A stretch of DNA of 64,000 bases from Peptoniphilus_B koenoeneniae. Its GTDB lineage: Bacteria; Bacillota; Clostridia; Tissierellales; Peptoniphilaceae. Where the stretch lies: NCBI RefSeq assembly GCF_030812875.1, contig NZ_JAUSTN010000003.1:1-64000 (forward strand), given 5' to 3'. The notes under the pieces are model-generated. The model did no database searches. It had not been told where the DNA came from and saw only the letters and a program-made list of their open reading frames with translations. Below are positions 1-6,729 of this stretch, in pieces (position 1 is the stretch's first letter; each line of letters opens with the position of its first letter). A program made the position numbers and the translations under genes.

Positions 1-72
1 TGGAATCCACGAAGGAACGTGGGGTAATTTTGTGCGAAGAGGTTTCAAAAGATTAAATATTTGCAAGCGAAT

Positions 73-110
73 GTAGGGACCAATTTATTGGTCCGCCGCC
101 GTTAGGCGAA
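73..110 (+). repeat. REP-like hairpin repeat, copy 1 (A/T stem type)
   Basis: The repeat starts with GTAG, followed by the palindrome GGACCAATTTATTGGTCC (7-bp arms around TTTA). A GC-rich tail with a smaller potential hairpin (GCC-GTTA-GGC) ends in GGCGAA. The same unit recurs at 338 and 1121. A GTAG at the foot of a hairpin is the hallmark of REP elements recognised by RAYT transposases, and such a gene lies at 600-1064. Confidence 0.85.
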
Positions 111-253
111 TTATTTGGAGATAAAATAAAAAAATGAGAAAGAATAAATGCAGATTAAATATAAATTGAAAAAATTTAAAATACAAAATAAAAATAAAAA
201 TTTAAAATAAATTTTTATTCAAATGCAATATTTGTTCTCTCACCCAATTCACA

Positions 254-276
254 CGGACCGGTAAACCGGTCCCTAC
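254..276 (-). repeat. REP-like hairpin repeat, copy 2 (G/C stem type)
   Basis: Read on the minus strand this copy is GTAG followed by GGACCGGTTTACCGGTCC. It has the same outer stem and TTTA loop as copy 1, but the inner AA/TT pairs are replaced by GG/CC. It is followed (minus strand) by a GTGTG...GGGTGAGA tail shared with the copies at 477 and 556. It forms an inverted pair with copy 1. Confidence 0.85.
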
Positions 277-337
277 AGCCAGAATAAAGTTTGTGGCAAG
301 GGATGAGGATTATTTAAAAAAAGAATTTTAAACCATT

Positions 338-375
338 GTAGGGACCAATTTATTGGTCCGGTGGCGTATGGCGAA
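338..375 (+). repeat. REP-like hairpin repeat, copy 3 (A/T stem type)
   Basis: The GTAG plus palindrome core (338-360) is identical to copy 1. The following tail is variant, with GTGGCGTATGGCGAA in place of the GCCGCCGTTAGGCGAA of copy 1. It forms an inverted pair with the copy at 477. Confidence 0.85.
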
Positions 376-476
376 CGAATTGAAATAAAATAAAAAATGA
401 AAATGAAAATTTATAAATAAATGGTTTGTTGAAAAAATTTAAAACAAATATTAACTTTGTTTTCACACCCAACACA

Positions 477-499
477 CGGACCGGTAAACCGGTCCCTAC
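477..499 (-). repeat. REP-like hairpin repeat, copy 4 (G/C stem type)
   Basis: The core is identical to copy 2. About 30 flanking bases on its left (AAACAAATATT...TTTGTTTTC.CACCCAAC) are repeated next to the copy at 556, so the mobile or duplicated unit is longer than the hairpin itself. Confidence 0.85.
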
Positions 500-555
500 A
501 TGCCCATATAATATTTTAAAACAAATATTGATTTTGTTTTCTCACCCAACACACA

Positions 556-578
556 CGGACCGGTAAACCGGTCCCTAC
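556..578 (-). repeat. REP-like hairpin repeat, copy 5 (G/C stem type)
   Basis: The core is identical to copies 2 and 4, and the left flank is shared with them. It lies 21 bp past the stop of the RAYT gene, with its GTAG end pointing at the gene. With the copy at 1121 it flanks the transposase in inverted orientation. Confidence 0.85.
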
Positions 579-599
579 ATGGTTTATTTAAAATTAATT

Positions 600-1064
600 T
601 TAATCGACAAACAAAGAATCCAAATACCACCTTTTGGGATTGTTTGAAATATATTCCCGTATATTCATGAGATCTTCATCATTTCTTACAATGTGATCAT
701 AAAAATTCTTTTGCCAAAAACGATTGTCAAAAATCTCTCGAGAAAACAATTTTGTAGAAAAAACCTTAAAAAATTTAACAATCTCAATAAGATCAAATTC
801 ATTATTTTTAAAAATTAAAAAATGAAGATGATTGGGCATAATGACATAAGAATCAATAGAGGAACCTGGAAATGATTCACAAAGAGCAGAAAAAGAACGA
901 GCGATAATAATATCCGAATCGTTGGAGGGCACAAATGTTTCTTGAGAAATTTCTCCGAGCAAATTTCTGCGACCATTTACACATAGGGTAATAAAATAAA
1001 ATGTTGGGGTTTTATAATCAAAGCCTTCAAGATGCATAGGCTTTCTTTTGGGAAATTTATCCAT
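600..1064 (-). CDS. REP-associated tyrosine transposase (RAYT, Y1/IS200-like)
   Basis: This 154-aa protein belongs to the Y1 HUH family of single-strand DNA transposases that act on REP hairpins. The HUH motif is PNHLH at residues 77-81 (H79, H81). The likely nucleophile is Y122 in NFYDHIVRNDED, followed by YISNNPKRW, the usual RAYT C-terminal block. The ATG at 1064 is chosen because GGAGGTAATT precedes it; a TTG 18 bases upstream has no ribosome binding site. Six GTAG hairpins lie around the gene, and it has no partner genes. RAYTs are usually domesticated single-copy genes that mobilise or maintain REPs in trans. The assignment to the family is firm; activity is not shown. Confidence 0.9.
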   Translation of the reverse strand: MDKFPKRKPMHLEGFDYKTPTFYFITLCVNGRRNLLGEISQETFVPSNDSDIIIARSFSALCESFPGSSIDSYVIMPNHLHFLIFKNNEFDLIEIVKFFKVFSTKLFSREIFDNRFWQKNFYDHIVRNDEDLMNIREYISNNPKRWYLDSLFVD

Positions 1065-1120
1065 AATTACCTCCAAAAACAAGGAAATTATAGCATAAAA
1101 CGGTGTAATTTTAAACCATT

Positions 1121-1158
1121 GTAGGGACCAATTTATTGGTCCGGCGGCGAAGCCGAAT
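1121..1158 (+). repeat. REP-like hairpin repeat, copy 6 (A/T stem type)
   Basis: The GTAG-hairpin core (1121-1143) is identical to copies 1 and 3. Its tail holds a second perfect hairpin, CGGC-GAA-GCCG. It lies 57 bp upstream of the RAYT start and, with copy 5, brackets the gene with both GTAG ends facing inward. Confidence 0.85.
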
Positions 1159-1182
1159 TATTTAAAATAAACAATGATAAAT

Positions 1183-1218
1183 AAAAAAAAGGCATATGTT
1201 AAATATGCCGATTTTTTT
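1183..1218 (-). terminator. Rho-independent terminator after the DUF948-like gene
   Basis: On the minus strand the stem GGCATAT/ATATGCC is followed by eight T residues, directly after the stop of the gene at 1223-1717. A-rich sequence on the other side could let it work in both directions. Confidence 0.8.
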
Positions 1219-1222
1219 ATTT

Positions 1223-1717
1223 TTATTTACCGAAGAGAGTTGTTTTTATTACTTCTATTACTTCTTTTAAAATGTAGAAGTAATCAACTACGTTGTTTGC
1301 GTTTAAGTGGATTGTTTTGGCGGTATCGCTTACGGTATCTGTTACGTTTGAAACTGCTCCTGTTACTTTATCTGCTGCAAGGTCCAGGTTTCTTGTTACG
1401 TTATTTACTGTATTTGATACTCCTCCCACGCTTTGGGCAAGTTTTTCTACTTCTGGTTTTACGTTTGTCAAAAGCTCATTGGCTTCACTGGAAATAGAAG
1501 ATACATTAGCAGTGATTTTTATTGCGTCATCAGAAATTGCGGGTATTTTTTTCATTGTATCGTCTATTACATATTGGTTCTTTTCTACAATTTCTTGAAC
1601 TTTTCCCAATATTCCCAGGACTTTTTTAAGGACAAGGGCTAAGAATATCAGTGCTCCTGCTCCCGCTAAATATAATATAATTCTGAGCAAATCTTCTAAA
1701 GTAATTGTTGCTCCCAT
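1223..1717 (-). CDS. DUF948-like membrane-anchored coiled-coil protein
   Basis: The 164-aa protein has an N-terminal membrane segment (about residues 9-30, LLRIILYLAGAGALIFLALVL) followed by a long helical region. That region has heptad-like spacing and many Asn, Thr and Val residues (NVSSISSEANELL, VNNVTRNLDLAADKV), then a hydrophobic C-terminus. This matches the DUF948/YtxG type of Bacillota envelope stress proteins, which lack a known enzyme activity. It sits 15 bases downstream of a YtxH gene, the arrangement seen for ytxG-ytxH in Bacillus. I infer a structural role at the membrane; the biochemical function is unknown. Confidence 0.7.
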   Translation of the reverse strand: MGATITLEDLLRIILYLAGAGALIFLALVLKKVLGILGKVQEIVEKNQYVIDDTMKKIPAISDDAIKITANVSSISSEANELLTNVKPEVEKLAQSVGGVSNTVNNVTRNLDLAADKVTGAVSNVTDTVSDTAKTIHLNANNVVDYFYILKEVIEVIKTTLFGK

Positions 1718-1732
1718 AATTATAGATTCCTC

Positions 1733-2257
1733 CTATTTCTTAATGTCTTTTTTTACTTCTTTTGCTCCGTCTTTTACGTCTTTTTTTACTTCTTTTGCTG
1801 CTTCTTTTACGTCTTCTGCTGCTTTTTTACCTTTTTCTTTTACTTCTTCTGCTTTTTCTTTTACGTCTTCTTTTGCGTCTTCTGCTTTTTCGGAAATAAC
1901 TTCTCCTATTGCTCTTGCTTTATATTTTGCATTTTCAACGGCATCTTTAAAGTCTTCTTTTGCATCGCTGGCTTTTTCTTTTAAATCGCCCATGATTTTT
2001 CTGCTTGTTTCGCCTGCTTGATATGCTTTATATTGAACTGAGTCTGCAAGGTCTTCTACTGAAGATTTTACGTTTAGTGCTGCGTCTTTAGATTTTTCTG
2101 CTATTTTCTTTCTTGTTTTATCGCCTGATTCAGGTGCAAATAAAATTCCTGCAAGTCCTCCTAGGGCTGCTCCTGTTAAAACTGCTCCTGCCTTTTCTGC
2201 AAGTCTTTTTCTTTCTTGTTCTCTTCTTTTTCTTTCAAAATAATCAAAAATTCCCAT
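1733..2257 (-). CDS. YtxH domain protein with LEA-like charged tail
   Basis: The 174-aa protein has a charged N-terminus (MGIFDYFERKRREQERKR), then a YtxH-type Gly/Ala hydrophobic segment (about residues 23-45, GAVLTGAALGGLAGILFAPESG). Residues 46-174 are almost entirely Lys, Glu, Asp, Ala and Val in loosely repeated 11-residue patterns such as EDVKEKAEEVKEK and EVKKDVKDGAK. Such amphipathic repeats resemble LEA proteins and apolipoproteins. YtxH proteins are general-stress, membrane-associated proteins of unknown activity. It is the first gene of the pair with the DUF948-like gene. Confidence 0.82.
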   Translation of the reverse strand: MGIFDYFERKRREQERKRLAEKAGAVLTGAALGGLAGILFAPESGDKTRKKIAEKSKDAALNVKSSVEDLADSVQYKAYQAGETSRKIMGDLKEKASDAKEDFKDAVENAKYKARAIGEVISEKAEDAKEDVKEKAEEVKEKGKKAAEDVKEAAKEVKKDVKDGAKEVKKDIKK

Positions 2258-2333
2258 GTTGGGCCTCCCTTTTAATATGTGATATTATTTATTTACCCAA
2301 TATTATCAAATTCAAACGATTAAGGAGTTTTTT

Positions 2334-3113
2334 ATGAAATTATTTGATTTACATTTACATTCTAATTTCAGCTTTGATTCTGTGGAAGATCCTGAAAAAA
2401 TTGTTAAGAGTGCTATTGCTAAAAATGTTGAGGTTATGGGTTTTACTGATCATTATGATATTTTTTTAGGTGATAAAGAGCCTTGTATGTACAATTTAAA
2501 TGATTATTTTAAGGAGATTGACAGGCTTAGGGATAAGTATTCTTCAAAGATAAAAATTTTAAGAGGGATTGAAATAGGTTTAAATTTAAATTTTAAGGGC
2601 TTTATTGATAGGTTAATTGATCTTTATCCTTTTGATTATGTTATTGGTTCTATTCATGGTATTTACGAGGATGATATTTTTGAAAATAGGGATAAGATTG
2701 AAAAAAATCCGCATTTTTGGCTTAATAAATACTACGATTACATTTTAAAGTGTCTTAATTCTTTTGATAATTTTAATATTTTAGGCCATTTGGATTATAT
2801 AGATAGGTATATTGATTTTAAATATGATCCCTATGATTATCTTGATAGGGTTGAAGAAATTTTTAAGCTTTTAATTAAAAAAAATATTGCTCTTGAGATT
2901 AATACTGGTGGTCTTAGAAAGGGGCTTAATTTTCCTCATCCTAAGAAGGTTTTTTTGGACAGGTATTTTGATCTTGGGGGAAGATTTTTAACTCTTGGAA
3001 GTGATGCTCACAGGGCTTCTGATGTGGCGTGTGATTTTGATTTTGCTCTTAAGTATATTTCTGAGTATCCTGGGGAGCTTATTTATTTTGAAAGGGGAAA
3101 GATGATTAAATAA
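2334..3113 (+). CDS. PHP-domain phosphatase, histidinol-phosphatase (HisJ) family
   Basis: The 259-aa protein begins with the PHP metal motif DLHLHSNFS (H7, H9), continues with FTDHYD near residue 40, and has GSDAHRASD near the C-terminus, all typical metal ligands of the HisJ/HisK branch. The family hydrolyses L-histidinol phosphate to histidinol, but members outside his operons may act on other phosphoesters, and no histidine genes lie nearby. The start is supported by AAGGAG six bases before ATG. It is transcribed alone and converges with the 6S RNA. The family is sure; the substrate is inferred. Confidence 0.8.
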   Translation: MKLFDLHLHSNFSFDSVEDPEKIVKSAIAKNVEVMGFTDHYDIFLGDKEPCMYNLNDYFKEIDRLRDKYSSKIKILRGIEIGLNLNFKGFIDRLIDLYPFDYVIGSIHGIYEDDIFENRDKIEKNPHFWLNKYYDYILKCLNSFDNFNILGHLDYIDRYIDFKYDPYDYLDRVEEIFKLLIKKNIALEINTGGLRKGLNFPHPKKVFLDRYFDLGGRFLTLGSDAHRASDVACDFDFALKYISEYPGELIYFERGKMIK

Positions 3114-3293
3114 AAATTCCGCAATGCCGTATGCTCCATTAATTCAGACCCGCCCTAGTTGTTAGGTGGGTGGCCTGCCTAATATCTCTAAAGTCCCCGC
3201 AGGGCATTTTATCCTTATTAAGACGACGGCCTCCCGGATCTTTTCTGTCGGTTGAATTAAATGAAGTTTTTATTTCGCACATCGCAGAATCTA
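3114..3293 (-). ncRNA. ssrS: 6S RNA (SsrS), RNA polymerase regulator
   Basis: This GC-richer, about 180-nt noncoding stretch has a strong promoter just upstream on the minus strand. Its ends pair: TTCTGCGATG at the 5' end with CATTGCGGAA at the 3' end (10 bp, two G-U), followed by TTTTTATT. The ends resemble the 6S ends known from E. coli (CTGAGATGTTCGC and GCGGCATCTCGG), and the interior offers long interrupted pairings (GGGAGGCCGTCGTCTT; CCACCCACC.TAA). 6S RNA binds the sigma-70-type holoenzyme by mimicking an open promoter. Length, promoter and end pairing fit; a covariance search would settle it. Confidence 0.7.
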
Positions 3294-3298
3294 TTTTT

Positions 3299-3327
3299 AT
3301 TATAATTCATCAATTAACTTTTTACAA
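3299..3327 (-). promoter_or_regulatory. Promoter of the 6S RNA
   Basis: On the minus strand TTGTAA (3327-3322) and a perfect TATAAT (3304-3299) are separated by 17 bases, placing the transcription start near 3292, right at the first base of the predicted closing stem. Confidence 0.8.
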
Positions 3328-3332
3328 GTTTA

Positions 3333-4217
3333 TTACATTATTAAGGTCTTCATATCACAAGGTAATTCTCCTTTTATTTCAAGGATTTTATTTGTCCTTG
3401 GATGGTTAAATTTTAAGTAATAGGAGTGCAGGGCTTGTCTTTTTATTAGGGGTGATGGATTTCCGTAAAGGGGATCTCCAACAAGGCTATGACCTATATA
3501 GTTTAAGTGGACTCTTATTTGGTGAGTTCTGCCTGTGAAAAGCTGAACTTCTGCCAGGGTCATATTGTTAAAGGTTTTTATGGGTTTTACAAGGGTCTTT
3601 GCGTATTGGCCTCTTTGGTCTACTATTCTTTTTATTCCGTCTTCTGAACGCAAGATATTTTTTTCAATTATGGTTTCTCTATCTATTACTCCTTCTACTA
3701 TTGCCATGTATTTTTTTATGATTTTTCCTTCTTCCATTTGTTTTGCCAGTTGGGAGTGGGCGTTGGAATTTTTTGCCACGATTATAAGTCCGCTGGTATC
3801 TCTATCTAATCTATTTACTAGTCTTATTTTTCTTTTTATATTATTTTTTAAAAAATATCCTGCTAAATAGTTTGAAAGGGTTCCCCTTTGTTCCACGTTT
3901 ACTGCGTGGGCAATTATGCCTGGTTCTTTGTTTACTATTAAAAGGTCATTGTCTTCATAGACTATATCAAGTTCTTTTTCTTCAGCTATGGCGTTTAATT
4001 CTTCTTCTTCAATTTTTATGGAGACTATATCCCCTGGTTTTAAGTCAATGTTTTGAAGGATAAGCTTACCGTTTACAAATATATTTTTTTCTCTTACGCT
4101 TCTTCTAATGTATCTTGATGACAAGTTTATTTTTTTTAAAAATTCTTTATTTTTCATAGCTTTATCAACTGTAAAATGATAAAAGTTAAAATCGTCTTTT
4201 AATATATCCATATCCAC
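3333..4217 (-). CDS. RluA-family rRNA/tRNA pseudouridine synthase
   Basis: The 294-aa enzyme converts uridine to pseudouridine in rRNA or tRNA. Residues about 14-70 form an S4-like RNA-binding region (SSRYIRRSVREKNIFVNGK). The catalytic motif is NRLDRDTSGL with D138 as the catalytic aspartate; it is preceded by VNKEPGI (residues 96-101) and followed by GRTHQIRVH and GDPLYG. This is the RluD/RluA pattern. The exact target base cannot be read from the sequence. It diverges from NAD kinase and ends just upstream of the 6S promoter. Confidence 0.92.
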   Translation of the reverse strand: MDMDILKDDFNFYHFTVDKAMKNKEFLKKINLSSRYIRRSVREKNIFVNGKLILQNIDLKPGDIVSIKIEEEELNAIAEEKELDIVYEDNDLLIVNKEPGIIAHAVNVEQRGTLSNYLAGYFLKNNIKRKIRLVNRLDRDTSGLIIVAKNSNAHSQLAKQMEEGKIIKKYMAIVEGVIDRETIIEKNILRSEDGIKRIVDQRGQYAKTLVKPIKTFNNMTLAEVQLFTGRTHQIRVHLNYIGHSLVGDPLYGNPSPLIKRQALHSYYLKFNHPRTNKILEIKGELPCDMKTLIM

Positions 4218-4277
4218 CTCTTTATTTTTTGCAAAAGTTACTATATTATATACTTTAGTTAAAGTAAAGGTGAAAAG

Positions 4278-5078
4278 ATGTCAAAAATAATTAATATTAT
4301 TTCAAATTACAATTTTGAATCAAAAAAAATCTCTTATGAAATTTATGAAAAACTAAAGGAAAGGGACTACTTACCTTCTACAACTTTCAATCACAAGGCT
4401 GAACTTACAATCTGCATTGGTGGAGATGGGGCTTTTATTAAGTCTATTCACAACAACAATTTTCCTCAGATGCCTATTGTGGGAATTAATACTGGTCACT
4501 TGGGATTTTTTCAAGAAATTTTACCGGATCAGATAGATTGGTTTTTGGATCAATATGAAAAAAAGGATTATGAAATTGAAGATTTAAAACTTGTTAAGGG
4601 TGATATTTATACAAAAAACCGAGTTATAAATCTTACGGCTTTAAATGAAATTGTCCTAAAGGCTCAACATTCAAAGACTATCCACATAAATGTTTTTGTA
4701 CAGAGAAATCATGTTGAAAAATTTTCTGGTGACGGAATTTTAGTTTCAAGTCCTTCGGGCTCTACTGCCTATAATTTTTCAACGGGAGGGTCTATTGTTT
4801 ATCCAACTTTAAATGTTTTACAAATGACTCCTATCTCTCCTGTTTTTTCTGCTGCCTACAGGTCCCTAATCCACTCTGTAATCGTTCCTGGAGACCATGT
4901 GATAAGTTTGGTACCTGAAAGAAGATATTCTAACTCCTGCCTTGTTCTAGTGGATGGAAATGAATATAGTTTTTCAAATTTAAAAAGAGTGAATTTAAAA
5001 ATTTCTAAAAATTCCATAAAAAAATTAGTCCTCAATAAGGATTCTTATTGGGACAATTTGAAGAGCAAATTCTTATAA
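4278..5078 (+). CDS. nadK: NAD kinase
   Basis: The 266-aa cytoplasmic enzyme phosphorylates NAD to NADP. It carries GGDG at 48-51, NTGHLGF at 71-77, an ALNE motif at 121-124 and the Gly-rich GDGILVSSPSGSTAY at 151-165, the full NadK set. The usual GGDGT is GGDGA here, a variation also seen in the family. An AAAGGTGA site precedes the ATG. It is monocistronic, ending in a bidirectional terminator, and diverges from the pseudouridine synthase with 60 bases between the starts. Length is normal for low-GC Bacillota. Confidence 0.95.
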   Translation: MSKIINIISNYNFESKKISYEIYEKLKERDYLPSTTFNHKAELTICIGGDGAFIKSIHNNNFPQMPIVGINTGHLGFFQEILPDQIDWFLDQYEKKDYEIEDLKLVKGDIYTKNRVINLTALNEIVLKAQHSKTIHINVFVQRNHVEKFSGDGILVSSPSGSTAYNFSTGGSIVYPTLNVLQMTPISPVFSAAYRSLIHSVIVPGDHVISLVPERRYSNSCLVLVDGNEYSFSNLKRVNLKISKNSIKKLVLNKDSYWDNLKSKFL

Positions 5079-5115
5079 AAAACCTCTCTATATTTTAAGA
5101 TAAAGAGGTCTTTTT
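5079..5115. terminator. Bidirectional terminator between nadK and the facing gene
   Basis: ACCTCT and AGAGGT pair around an A/T-rich loop. A residues lie on the left and TTTTT on the right, so it can serve both convergent genes. Confidence 0.8.
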
Positions 5116-5581
5116 AATCTTTAAGTTTATTTTTTTCGTCTTTATTTTCTTTTAGGCTTTTTTTATTTTTTTCCTTTTTAAAATAAACTATCAAAGCTAT
5201 TAAAACAAACCAAGAAACTGCATAGGAAGCAACTTCACCTAAGACAAAAAATGAAACCAGACCCAATAAAACTATTTGCCTATTGTCTAAATTAAAGGGA
5301 AAGGATTTTTCTTTTTTATTTTCCACTTCTCTTGCATCATAGCTTATATTTTGAGGAAAATTATTATCCAAGACTTCCTTAAGGTCTGACATGTCTCCAA
5401 ATTCATTTATAATTTCAAAAAAGGCATCTTCTTCTCTATTTGATATTTTTATTTTTTCTTCCATGCCTAAGTTCATATTTTTTTTAAGTTCGGCTTTTAT
5501 ATTTTTATTTTTTTGAGTTTCTGGATAGCCTAAAAAAATATTGTCAATGTAGGTGTTAATTTCATTAAATTCTCTATACAT
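5114..5581 (-). CDS. Small membrane protein with DUF1700-like N-terminal domain
   Basis: The 155-aa protein has a helical cytoplasmic N-terminus of about 90 residues (YREFNEINTYIDNIFLGYPETQKNKNIKAEL..., then FFEIINEFGDMSDLKEVL). This resembles the short domain that precedes permeases and sensors in Bacillota (DUF1700/permease-prefix type). One hydrophobic stretch at about residues 105-135 (VLLGLVSFFVLGEVASYAVSWFVLIALIVYF) could form one or two membrane passes, and the tail is Lys-rich. The ATG at 5581 is preferred because GGAGGAGAG precedes it; an upstream start lacks a site. Function is unknown. It does not share an operon. Confidence 0.6.
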   Translation of the reverse strand: MYREFNEINTYIDNIFLGYPETQKNKNIKAELKKNMNLGMEEKIKISNREEDAFFEIINEFGDMSDLKEVLDNNFPQNISYDAREVENKKEKSFPFNLDNRQIVLLGLVSFFVLGEVASYAVSWFVLIALIVYFKKEKNKKSLKENKDEKNKLKD

Positions 5582-5748
5582 GGTCTCTCCTCCATAAATC
5601 TTCAATTTTATTTAAACACAAAGTTTTTTTAAAGAAAAGATTTTAATTTTATTTTTACTTATTTCTTATATTATATTTACACTTTTTATATCTTTTTCAT
5701 TCATTGCAAAAGGAACTTTTTTTTGTTACTATTTTAAATGGTGATATT

Positions 5749-6222
5749 ATGAAGACAAAAGATTTAGCAAAAAATGCCATAGTACTCGCTTTTTATATGT
5801 TGCTTATAGGTTTAAACCCCTATGGGTTTTATATGTTTCAGTTAAGAATTGGTGAGGCTCTTTCAGTCCTTCCTTTTTTTAACAGAAAGTTTGTGCCTGC
5901 CTTAATTTTAGGTGGAGCTCTTGCAAATTTTGCATCTCCCCTTGGCCCTATTGATATGATCGTAGGTGGTTCCTGTGCAATTATAACTTATGCTTTAAGT
6001 AAATTTATAAAAAACGTCTACCTTAATTCTTTAATCTTTAGTTGTGTATCTGGACTTTTAGTAACTTTAGAGCTTTTTAAAACTGGAAACCTTGATATGA
6101 GTATGAAGCTTCCTTTTTTAATAAGTTTTGTAAGTATAGCTGGTTCTACTTTAATTGTTACAAGCCTTGCTTGTTTTATAATTAATAAAACTAAGTTAAA
6201 AGAATTAATAAAAAACAACTAA
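5749..6222 (+). CDS. QueT-family transporter (ECF-type S component)
   Basis: The 157-aa integral membrane protein has about five hydrophobic segments and the QueT (DUF988) signatures GLNPYGFYMFQLRIGEALSVLPFF and SPLGPIDMIVGG. QueT proteins are thought to import queuosine precursors together with a shared energy-coupling module, which is not in this window. The ATG at 5749 follows GGTGAT; an upstream in-frame TTG at 5704 has no site. A preQ1 riboswitch often precedes queT, but I see none in the 120 bases upstream. A terminator follows directly. Confidence 0.82.
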   Translation: MKTKDLAKNAIVLAFYMLLIGLNPYGFYMFQLRIGEALSVLPFFNRKFVPALILGGALANFASPLGPIDMIVGGSCAIITYALSKFIKNVYLNSLIFSCVSGLLVTLELFKTGNLDMSMKLPFLISFVSIAGSTLIVTSLACFIINKTKLKELIKNN

Positions 6223-6246
6223 TCCTTGATTATCAAGGATTTTTTA
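6221..6246 (+). terminator. Terminator after queT
   Basis: AATCCTTGAT pairs with ATCAAGGATT and is followed by a run of T residues. It overlaps the queT stop codon and precedes the Nudix gene. Confidence 0.75.
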
Positions 6247-6264
6247 CATAATTGGGAAGTGTTT

Positions 6265-6729
6265 ATGAAAAATTATTTTACTCTTGCCTATATAAGAAAT
6301 TTAGAAGATAAGGAAAAATTTTTATTTTTACTGAGAAATAAAAAGAAAAATGATATAAATAAGGGAAAATATATTGGCATCGGCGGTCACGTGGAGGAAG
6401 GTGAAAGCCCTGACCAAGGTATTGACAGAGAAATATTTGAAGAGACTGGTTTAATTGTTAAAAATAAAATTCACTGTGGAAGTGTTTTTTATAGGGATAT
6501 TTCCGGCTACCATGAGACTATGGAAGTTTATTATGTTGATGATTATAAGGGGGTTTTACATGAGTGTAATGAGGGAGATCTTCACTGGCTCTATCCCCAG
6601 GAATTTATGGATCTTCCCCACTGGAAGGCTGATGAAATATTTTTAGACTATGTTTTTCAGGGGAAAGTTTTTTCTAAGATGAGTTTTCTCTATGATAAAG
6701 ACAACTTATTGGAGGTTGTTAAAGAATGA
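6265..6729 (+). CDS. Nudix hydrolase, MutT/8-oxo-dGTPase-like
   Basis: The 154-aa protein carries a complete Nudix box at residues 41-63 (GHVEEGESPDQGIDREIFEE then TGL), matching GX5EX7REUXEEXGU. This class cleaves nucleoside diphosphates linked to another group, and the overall size and C-terminal WLYPQEFMDLPHWKADEIFL block resemble 8-oxo-dGTP diphosphatases. The start at 6265 follows GGGAAGTG. The stop overlaps the start of the following MFS gene by four bases (ATGA), so the two are translationally coupled. Confidence 0.85.
   Translation: MKNYFTLAYIRNLEDKEKFLFLLRNKKKNDINKGKYIGIGGHVEEGESPDQGIDREIFEETGLIVKNKIHCGSVFYRDISGYHETMEVYYVDDYKGVLHECNEGDLHWLYPQEFMDLPHWKADEIFLDYVFQGKVFSKMSFLYDKDNLLEVVKE

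Noticed and set aside
73..578. CRISPR array
   Set aside because: The repeated units are palindromic, occur in both orientations and have unequal spacing; no cas genes are near. They fit REP elements.
1174..1497. Leucine-rich plus-strand open frame
   Set aside because: Antisense to the DUF948-like gene; the leucine runs come from its codon pattern.
1743..2021. Ser/Phe-rich plus-strand open frame
   Set aside because: Antisense shadow of the Lys/Glu-rich YtxH tail.
3170..3409. Plus-strand open frame of 79 codons
   Set aside because: It lies over the predicted 6S RNA and the end of the pseudouridine synthase gene, has no ribosome site and no family features.
5620..5748. preQ1 riboswitch before queT
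   Set aside because: I looked for the short GC stem and the C-rich/A-rich tail and saw neither; the stretch is plain A/T-rich.
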